A stretch of 64,000 nucleotides of DNA from Plutella xylostella (lineage: Eukaryota > Arthropoda > Insecta > Lepidoptera > Plutellidae): the NCBI RefSeq assembly GCF_932276165.1, contig NC_063997.1, positions 3,854,001-3,918,000 of the forward strand. The letters are read 5' to 3'. Shown here piece by piece: positions 57,137-64,000 of the stretch. The position numbers and the translations under genes are program-made. The notes beneath the pieces were generated by a model that was not told the DNA's origin, did no database searches, and saw nothing but the letters and a program-made list of their open reading frames with translations. Positions within the stretch are counted from its first letter, which is position 1, and each line of letters begins with the position of its first letter.

Positions 57137-57369
57137 CACTCACGGGCAATGAAAAGGTTCCACTGAGAAAAGCACCAAATTACTTCTAAACGGAAAAGGC
57201 TAGCGTAATGCCGTCTTCTGCAACATTGAAGTACATTTAACAGAGCATCAGGATATTACCAACTAAAATCGGTAATATATTGTTCCAATTTTAAATTAAA
57301 CCTTTGAAAAAATTGGGGTCGACTGTTGTCGAAATTTTGTGAGTGGAACCTTTTCATTGCCCGGCAGTG
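57137..57369. mobile_element. Tc1/mariner-type MITE with TA target site
   Basis: The ends CACTCACGGGCAATGAAAAG and its near-complement CTTTTCATTGCCCGGCAGTG are inverted repeats continuing through GTTCCACT. TA lies on each side (57135-57136 and 57370-57371). 233 bp, no ORF. Confidence 0.8.
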
Positions 57370-58093
57370 TATATAATCTATGTTCTAAATTCTAGTAGAT
57401 TTTCATTAAGTTTCCTTTCCCCGATTTTTTAAAAATGTACCTATGTATTTGTTATGTACTTACTTACACTTACACGGTTATCATTAAGATGTTATCAAGT
57501 ACCTAAAGTATCTAAAAGATTGATCATAACATGCAAATTTAATTACTGGTTTATTGCAGTAACGTGACAAACGCCTACTTTTAATCATTACCTTTTTGGT
57601 GACGAAAAATCAATAATAGTGATTAAGATTAGTGGTTTATCATATTATCACTATGATATGTTTATCGAACATGTGCTTTTATGGCTCAGTCGCGTGAGAT
57701 GAGGCAATGGTCATGGATTTTAGCAAATTTCTATGGAACTATCCCATTAATTCTATATTAATTATTCCTTTAGAATTCTTTAGTACACTTTGACCCCTCT
57801 TTGATTATAAATATCCTTCCGCCCTAAGGTTGTCTTGAAAAAATCGCTTTAAGCGATAAGACCGCAATTTTGTAGATATGTGTTAGTTTTTAAGTTAAGT
57901 AAGTTTATTTTATGTGTGTGTACAATTAAAGAATATTCTATCTATCAATCTATCTAATTCACCTTTCCTATGATAGAGAACGTAAAAAATCTTTTAGGAG
58001 GCGATAAACCCTCCCTCTATCATAAGTTTTACTTACTTACTCACAACTTACGTAGTACGTTTAATAAAAATATATTTAAGTAGTTATCTCTTA

Positions 58094-58280
58094 AGGTGGG
58101 TACTGACCAACTTTACGGATTGTAATGTAACATTCCCAGCGAGCATGTTACGAAACGCTGTGTTTTAAAAGCTCGATGCTTGCTGGTTTCCCCGTACGTA
58201 ACACTACGTACTGACTGCACGAATGCTCGCCGTGTAACATGTTACATTACACCTTGTAACGTTGCATTGGTCACCCACCT
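58094..58280. mobile_element. MITE with TTA target duplication
   Basis: The ends AGGTGGGTACTGACCAAC and TTGGTCACCCACCT are inverted repeats. TTA flanks both sides (58091-58093 and 58281-58283), as in PIF/Harbinger insertions. 187 bp. Confidence 0.78.
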
Positions 58281-58692
58281 TTAGGACTTTGAAGATTCAG
58301 TAGTAGGTACCTAGTTACTTAAGTAGGTATAAATATATAAGAACTTACTTATATTTGGCCCTGTACATAAATACTGTGAAACCCAAAAGGCACGTCGGTA
58401 GGTAAAGTACATGTTTTAACTATTTTGTAATCGTTTACTGCAATACTCGTGTGTTAGGGAGATAATAACAGTGCCAGTAACTAAATAGGTTTTTATGTAA
58501 GTATGTATGTACATACTAAAGTATTTTTATGTACTTAAATACATTGTAAGAAAGCGGTAACAGGTAGGAACACACCCTACATAGTTAATGCCTTCCAAAT
58601 AATCTTACCTTGTGCATTTGACAAGGTACCTACAAAAGTGTATGTTGGTAGCATGTTGGTATCCCGTCATGAAGCGGACTGAGACTGATAAT

Positions 58693-58776
58693 ACAGGGTT
58701 TTGCAAAAAGGGTATACTAAAGCCGAAACCAGCATGTGCAGCAAGGTTTTGGATTTGTATACCCTTTTTGCAACAC
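58693..58776. mobile_element. Foldback MITE, ACAGGGTGTTGCAAAAAGGG family, copy 3
   Basis: ACAGGGTTTTGCAAAAAGGG opens it and CCCTTTTTGCAACAC closes it. This is the shortest of three related copies (others at 22041 and 39402), with most of the arms lost. Confidence 0.7.
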
Positions 58777-58878
58777 GATAAGGTTGCACGTGCACGATAA
58801 AGTTGTTCTAGTATCACATCTAATTATCAATCGGTAGCGAGTCAAAAATATTAAAAATTACTTAAATAATATTTTCAG

Positions 58879-61800
58879 AGTGAAGGCCAAACCAACCTGG
58901 CTTTCGAGGAATCGCCTGAAAAAGATCTGAACAAAACAGAGGCACCTGAAGTGGTGAGTAAATTGGTAGCTCAGTATTTTTAATATTTTGTTGATTAAGT
59001 ACCTAGTTACTTATTATAACACAATATTATTTTTAATTATTATGTCGTGCTAAGATTAATTTATTGTATCTTGCAGGTAAAGAGCACCCCTGGCATTGGC
59101 TTTGTTCTTGAAAAAGGCGACAATGTAAGTATTTGGTATACATGGGTAAATAGTGCATACTAAACGCAAAAAACCTTTAACTTAACTACATCTACATACT
59201 TACTACTGTCTAACGCCGAGTTGCACAGGAGCTTTCAACTAAGGTCGACCCTAAGTATATTGCTGCCTTTCTTTGGCAGTACCTATACACGGACAGAAAC
59301 TGACTGACGGTTGACCTTAGTCATTCCTCCGTTCCACTCCGCATACCACCGAAAGAGCACCATTACCATAACAAACCTGTGTAGCCGATGCTTCTACTTA
59401 TATGTAGTTATATGAGCTTGCCAAAGAGCGATGGAGCGTACTATACTTGGTGTACGAAGGATTGACCGAATCCGGAACACCACGCTACGCTCCTCGACTC
59501 GTATAACTGATGTGGGCGCACAGACTGGGAAGCTAAAGTGGGCCTGGGCAGGCCACGTCTGTCGCATGCACCCGGACCGGTGGGCCAGAATTGTCACCGA
59601 GTGGGTGCCCAGTGATGGACGTCGGCGTCGCGGAAGACCCAGACGGAGATGGCGGGACGACCTTGACAGGTTTTTGCCTCAATGGCCGAAGGAAGCACAT
59701 GATCGGGGACGGTGGTCAGTTCATAAGGAGGCCTTTGCCCAGCAGTGGGACACAATACAAGCTGCATAAAAAAAAAAAAAAAAAAATATGAGCTTAGTCG
59801 ACTCTACAATCACCGTATTACATGCGGTCTCGCCTACGCCTAATACAGACCACGGTAAACCTAATACCTCAATGCTTCCTTCTAGAACAATGCAGCGAGA
59901 GAAGAAGAAGAAGAGGAGCCCGAGCGAGCCATGTGGGGCAACCAGATCGAGTTCCTCATGTCGTGCATCGCGACCTCCGTGGGGCTCGGCAACGTGTGGC
60001 GCTTCCCCTTCGTGGCCTACCAGAACGGGGGCGGCGCCTTCCTCATCCCATACGTCATTGTGCTGTTCCTCATCGGCAAGCCCATGTACTACCTGGAGTG
60101 CGCCATCGGACAGTTCAGCTCGAGGAATTCTGTGAAGGTCTGGTCGCTGTCTCCGGCTATGAAAGGTGAGGATTCTGTGGTTTTATTTGGCGGTGGAGGG
60201 GGGGCGATGTGGCTCTGACTAGTAGTTGGGATATAATGGGAGCAACGATCTGTGAAAGGCTGTGAAAGATATTGGTAAATTTTATGTGCCTTCGGACTTC
60301 GGAGAGGTCTACTATCCACTTTTAGTTAAAACCAGCCTTATCTTATTTCGGGCTGTGAGATAGTTTTTTTAATATCTACTCTTGAAAAATAAGAAATATT
60401 TTATACCTACTTACCATATAAGAGTAACAGAGTACATTACTTACTCGTGCCATTTAAACGTGTTTTATTTAACTACAATATTATTATTAGATACTTAGTA
60501 GGTATATCCAATCATTTTATTTTGGTACCTATTGCTCTATAAATTCTAAACCTAACCACAAAATTTACTTAGGTACACAATAGAAACATTCCACTACCCA
60601 TCCCAGGACCAACAAGCAATGTAATGAAATGAAACCGCATTTCAAAATGGGTACTTGCTTATAGGGTGCCTTTACACCAGACCAGTGATATTATTATATG
60701 ACACCAGTGTTATGCAGCTATGCTGCAATGATGTGAATGTAAATCCACCCCCACCAGTGCCATGCCATTATTGGTCTACACCAATGAATACCTATGATTT
60801 GTAGACAATAGCAACTTATTGGTCTACAGTCTACACTAATGAATATGATTTGTAGACAATAGCAACCTAAGTAATTATAAAATTAGGAGGAAATAATAAT
60901 AATAATCGGTTTCTTGGGCTCATAATATACTATGTATGTCTATGCTAAAAACCATATAATGTATAATCGCATTACCCTTACCGTATCCCCAGGCACGGGC
61001 TACGCGCAAGCGCTCGGCTGCGGCTACATCCTGTCCTACTACGTTGCGATCATCGCGCTCTGCCTGTTCTACCTGGTGAAGAGCTTCAGCGCGGAGCTGC
61101 CGTGGGCCGTGTGCGACCCGGCGTGGGGCGCCACCTGCGTGCCCTCGGGCGCCGGCGGGGGCGCCCCCGTCGCGGGGGGCGTCAGCAGTGCTGAGCTGTA
61201 CTTCACGTGAGTGTGCTGGGTGTAGTAGGGAGTGGTAGAAGTTAGGCCGTTTACGCCAGGTGTCAGGAGTATACGCAATATTAGTCACATGCCTCGGGGA
61301 TTCTAATCAGTTAACCATTGTTCGGTATGTCTGTATGCATGGACCTTTCGACCCTGCGAGGGCACATTAGACCGCGCATGGATGTTTAAGAGCGAAGCGG
61401 TGCATCCAATGGGCAGGCTATGGTCATAAAGTACCTATAAAGGCATCTTCTCTAATTGGGTGCGACAGTAATACTATGTCCTCGGCCTTCCTTATCCAGC
61501 CAGCTCTATCGGCTACCAGTCCAGATTATTCCAGATGCAGAGGTCCAGTCCAGATGGCTTCTCAAGCTATAAGTACCTAGGTATACGGTTTGCCTGTTCG
61601 CGGTTTCCAATCAAAAAAATTTAACTAGAAGTTTGCTTCGCATAAATAGGAAATAATTTCTTACTCATGAATAGTTACTTTATTTTATTACTACAGTAAC
61701 TAGGTGTTAAAACACATAGATCTATTATGTACCGGTAAATATAACCACATACAATAACACGGTAACTTATCTTTTATAGGAAAACCGTGCTGCAACAAAG

Positions 61801-63691
61801 TGACGGCATTGAAGGAGGTCTCGGTAAGAACATAATAATATTATAATTTTATACTACTTACATGAAATTCACCTACGTTGGTATGATAATTATGCTTGTA
61901 CACTTGCAACTATAATGTACCTAACATATAGAGAGGAACATATTAATAGTCAATTAACTAATACTTTATTACGAAGATTTGAAAAAAGAGTAGAGCATCA
62001 TCCTGACTATCCCATAGAAAAACGCGTAGGCACTGTTTTCTGTGTCTGTAAGAAAAACTAAGTACCTACTATACCTACCTAGGGCTGGACTATGATTGGT
62101 CACTGTGGTGAAGCCACTAACTTGCTCCGAAGACAGCCAATATGTCAGTCAGAAATCGCCTCATGTACCCCATTACTACGAGTAAACATTGCAATTCCCA
62201 TTTCCAGGAGCCCCGATCTGGTACCTGACGCTGTGTCTGTTCGCGTCGTGGCTGATCATCTTCGTCATCGTGGCTCGCGGCGTGAAGAGCTCCGGGAAAG
62301 CCTCCTACTTCCTGGCCCTGTTCCCCTACGTGGTCATGCTGATCTTGCTCATCAGGTAAGGAGATGATGAAGGATCTAAATGATGTAATGCTTGATATCA
62401 ACGTTTAGGTTACCTAAACCACACTAAACCTTTGCATTCTACGTGAATAAATCTATGTTTGGCAATAAAGACACTTTGGAATATAATACATACGCGGTAC
62501 TTACTTGTTCGTTAGGGTCAATTCAGACGTACCACAACCACACCACAGCCACAACCACGCGGTGTGGTCGGGCGTATATTTTGTATTGACAATGAATAAT
62601 CCAATTCACACGTGCCACATTTTGCCGTTGTCATCGACCACCTGTGTAATACGACCACATCGCAACCACAACGCAACCACATCGCAACGGCAACGCCGCC
62701 ACGCGGCGGCGGCACCGCGGCAACCTGTTCTCCGTATTAACTGCATACGACCACGTGGGTACCACATCGCAAAGACAGCGACAACACAACGACATCGACA
62801 TTTTGTCGCTGCCACAACGCAACTGCAAAAAGCCGCTGTCACACAATTCACACGTAACCACAGCTTGACCACATTTTGTCGCTGACATATTCCATATTAG
62901 CTATGTATTTCTTCAGTCCATTAATGAATGTATTGTTGTACTTTTTAGATCAGCTACGCTCACAGGCGCCGGCGACGGTATCCTCTTCTTCCTGACTCCG
63001 CAATGGGACAAACTTATCCAACTTGATGTGAGTATAGTATACTATATCATATATATACTATAGTACCTCTAGTCTCCTTGTGTGCAAAGAACATATTATA
63101 TACCATTTCGCGTTGGATGACATGACGTTGCAGCAGATGACGAGTCGTAACATCATTATTATTACTGGTTTTTACCATTAATGTTCGAAAGTATTCCTAT
63201 GGACGTGTCGTCGAGCGATACGTTGCTGGCTGCCAAAACAAGACCCATAAACCTATGCAAGTAACTTGAGCAGCGACTTCATTAAATTGGTGGACCAACA
63301 GTTCAACCGATTGTGATAACGTTTCTGAACCACACGTCATCACAGGCAATACAAACTGTATAATATTGCATGCCAACTATTAAGTATTTAGCAGTTCAAT
63401 GAATGTTGCTTCCGCCTGTAATAGGGATGCACACGAGAACCTTTTTGTGTCTTAGTTTTTAATAAATTGCATGTGTGTTATTCTGTTGGTGGAACAATAA
63501 ATAAATAAAATAAATAAATAAATACTAATATTGATAACCTTTTTCTTCCAACTCTATAGGTTTACATTCATGTTCCGTTGTCCCCAGGTGTGGTACGCGG
63601 CGGTGACGCAGGTGTTCTTTTCTCTCTCCGTGGGCACGGGAGCCATCATCATGTTCTCCTCCTACAACGGCTTCCGACAGAACATCTACAG
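58879..63691 (+). CDS. SLC6 sodium-coupled (nutrient amino-acid) transporter, partial
   Basis: SLC6 proteins import amino acids or related solutes across the plasma membrane with sodium. Exons: 58879-58953, 59077-59124, 59886-60165, 60993-61206, 61780-61823, 62208-62355, 62949-63027 and 63588-63691, all in phase, about 330 residues. The first two plus an acidic EEEEEEPERA stretch form the N-terminal tail. TM1 has IATSVGLGNVWRFPFVAYQN, with the sodium-site glycines and conserved Trp-Arg. TM2 is FLIPYVIVLFLIGKPMYYLE. TM3 is in GYILSYYVAIIALCLFYLVK. The SDGIEGGLGAPIWYLTLCLF segment leads into TM4, and TM6 has FFSLSVGTGAIIMFSSYNGF. Insect nutrient amino-acid transporters are the closest match I recognise, but the substrate cannot be read. 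The start exon was not found and the gene continues past 64000. An RTE insertion lies in the intron before exon 59886. Confidence 0.9.
59420..59785 (+). mobile_element. RTE-type LINE 3' end with poly(A) and 10-bp target duplication
   Basis: ATATGAGCTT borders both sides (59410-59419 and 59786-59795). The frame from 59431 encodes MERTILGVRRIDRIRNTTLR, LKWAWAGHVCRMHPDRWARI and RGRPRRRWRDDLDRF, an RTE C-terminus, ending just before an A-run of about 18 bases. It is a fresh 366-bp 5'-truncated insertion in an SLC6 intron. Confidence 0.9.
61207..61779. other. SLC6 intron, nothing firm
   Basis: No coding sequence. The piece near 61470-61610 (TCCTCGGCCTTCCTTATCCA, GTTTGCCTGTTCGCGG) resembles decayed RTE 3' sequence on the minus strand, by comparison with 32220-32345. 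Confidence 0.4.
62515..62885. repeat. CAACCACA-rich repeat in SLC6 intron
   Basis: The stretch is built from CACAACCACA, ACATCGCAACC and GCCACAACGCAAC words, with a CG-rich core (GCCGCCACGCGGCGGCGGC). It looks like a GC-rich interspersed or degenerate tandem repeat. Open frames here are low-complexity artefacts. Confidence 0.5.
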
Positions 63692-64000
63692 GTGTGTCCT
63701 GCTGTCTCTCTCTTTCGTCAGTAGCTGGTGTATCGATCTCTCTTTCATCAGTAGCTGGTGTATTGATCTCTCTTTCATCAGTAACTACGAGCTATATTAT
63801 CGAACGGCAGGAGGAGTAGAGGCCCATAGTGATCCATTATTGGCTGATGATTAATTAATAGAGCTGGACTAGGATCCGTCACCTGTGTGAGAGGATTAAC
63901 TTACTTATGTGTTATTACATTAGTATAGTCGGTCGCTAAATCCGAAATCATTTTGATGGTACCATGAGTAATTAGTTCTGTGTAATTATTTACTTCCTAC
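63692..64000. other. SLC6 intron at the window edge
   Basis: It begins at the donor GTGTGTCC. A 31-bp motif, GTAGCTGGTGTATCGATCTC followed by TCTTTCATCA, is present in about three tandem, slightly varied copies (63720-63790). The rest is AT-rich. Confidence 0.5.

Larger units (their letters stand above)
56837..58878. other. Spacer with three MITEs upstream of the SLC6 exons
   Basis: Apart from the MITEs at 57137, 58094 and 58693, it is AT-rich. The first coding exon of the SLC6 gene must be here or further left, because the exon at 58879 starts at an acceptor, but no exon with an ATG could be supported. Confidence 0.45.

Noticed and set aside
62505..62888. Overlapping 65-126-codon frames with Thr/His- or Cys/Val-rich peptides
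   Set aside because: Low-complexity translation of a CAACCACA repeat in an intron.

Overview
The window looks like nuclear DNA of a lepidopteran insect (moth or butterfly). The basis is the split-gene structure with GT/AG introns, the animal housekeeping genes, the AT-rich intergenic DNA with GTAGGTACCTA-type motifs, and a dense load of insect transposons: tRNA-derived SINEs, Jockey/CR1- and RTE-type LINEs, P-like, mariner and foldback elements, and many MITEs. Gene models were assembled by hand from splice signals, reading phase and protein similarity. All exon joins quoted were checked for phase.

Layout. (1) 1266-4177, minus: 5' half of LUC7-like (U1 snRNP splicing factor); its 3' part lies left of the window. 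(2) 4178-9678: transposon-rich spacer with a P-element-like copy, a GC-rich TIR element and an array of tandem TIR units. (3) 9679-13695, plus: PIG-Q/GPI1 (GPI-anchor synthesis), 7 exons. (4) 13696-21069: spacer with a second, inverted P-like copy, a possible LTR, MITEs and about 3.4 kb with nothing recognisable. (5) 21070-25050, minus: nudE (dynein/Lis1 adaptor), 7 exons. (6) 25051-28887: divergent spacer largely filled by a TIR element with a 9-bp target duplication, itself interrupted by a LINE. (7) 28888-42931, plus: TXNDC11-like ER thioredoxin-fold protein, 12 exons, introns full of nested elements. (8) 43180-49640, minus: an M14 carboxypeptidase-family protein whose zinc and catalytic residues appear to be lost, 8 exons, convergent with TXNDC11. 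(9) 49641-58878: spacer with SINEs, MITEs and a full-length LINE with one intact 1064-codon ORF and a perfect 11-bp target duplication. (10) 58879-63691, plus: internal exons of an SLC6 sodium-coupled amino-acid transporter; both ends are outside or unseen.

The genes are unrelated housekeeping or secretory-pathway genes and form no operon or pathway cluster. PIG-Q and TXNDC11 both act in the ER, but nothing in the sequence links them. The most notable points are the pseudo-carboxypeptidase with a GC-AG intron, the 1.9-kb foldback transposon that carries a LINE fragment in both arms, the intact LINE, the tandem TIR array, the 115-bp TXNDC11 exon duplication whose only two differences are synonymous, and a possible membrane-anchored nudE C-terminus made by intron retention.
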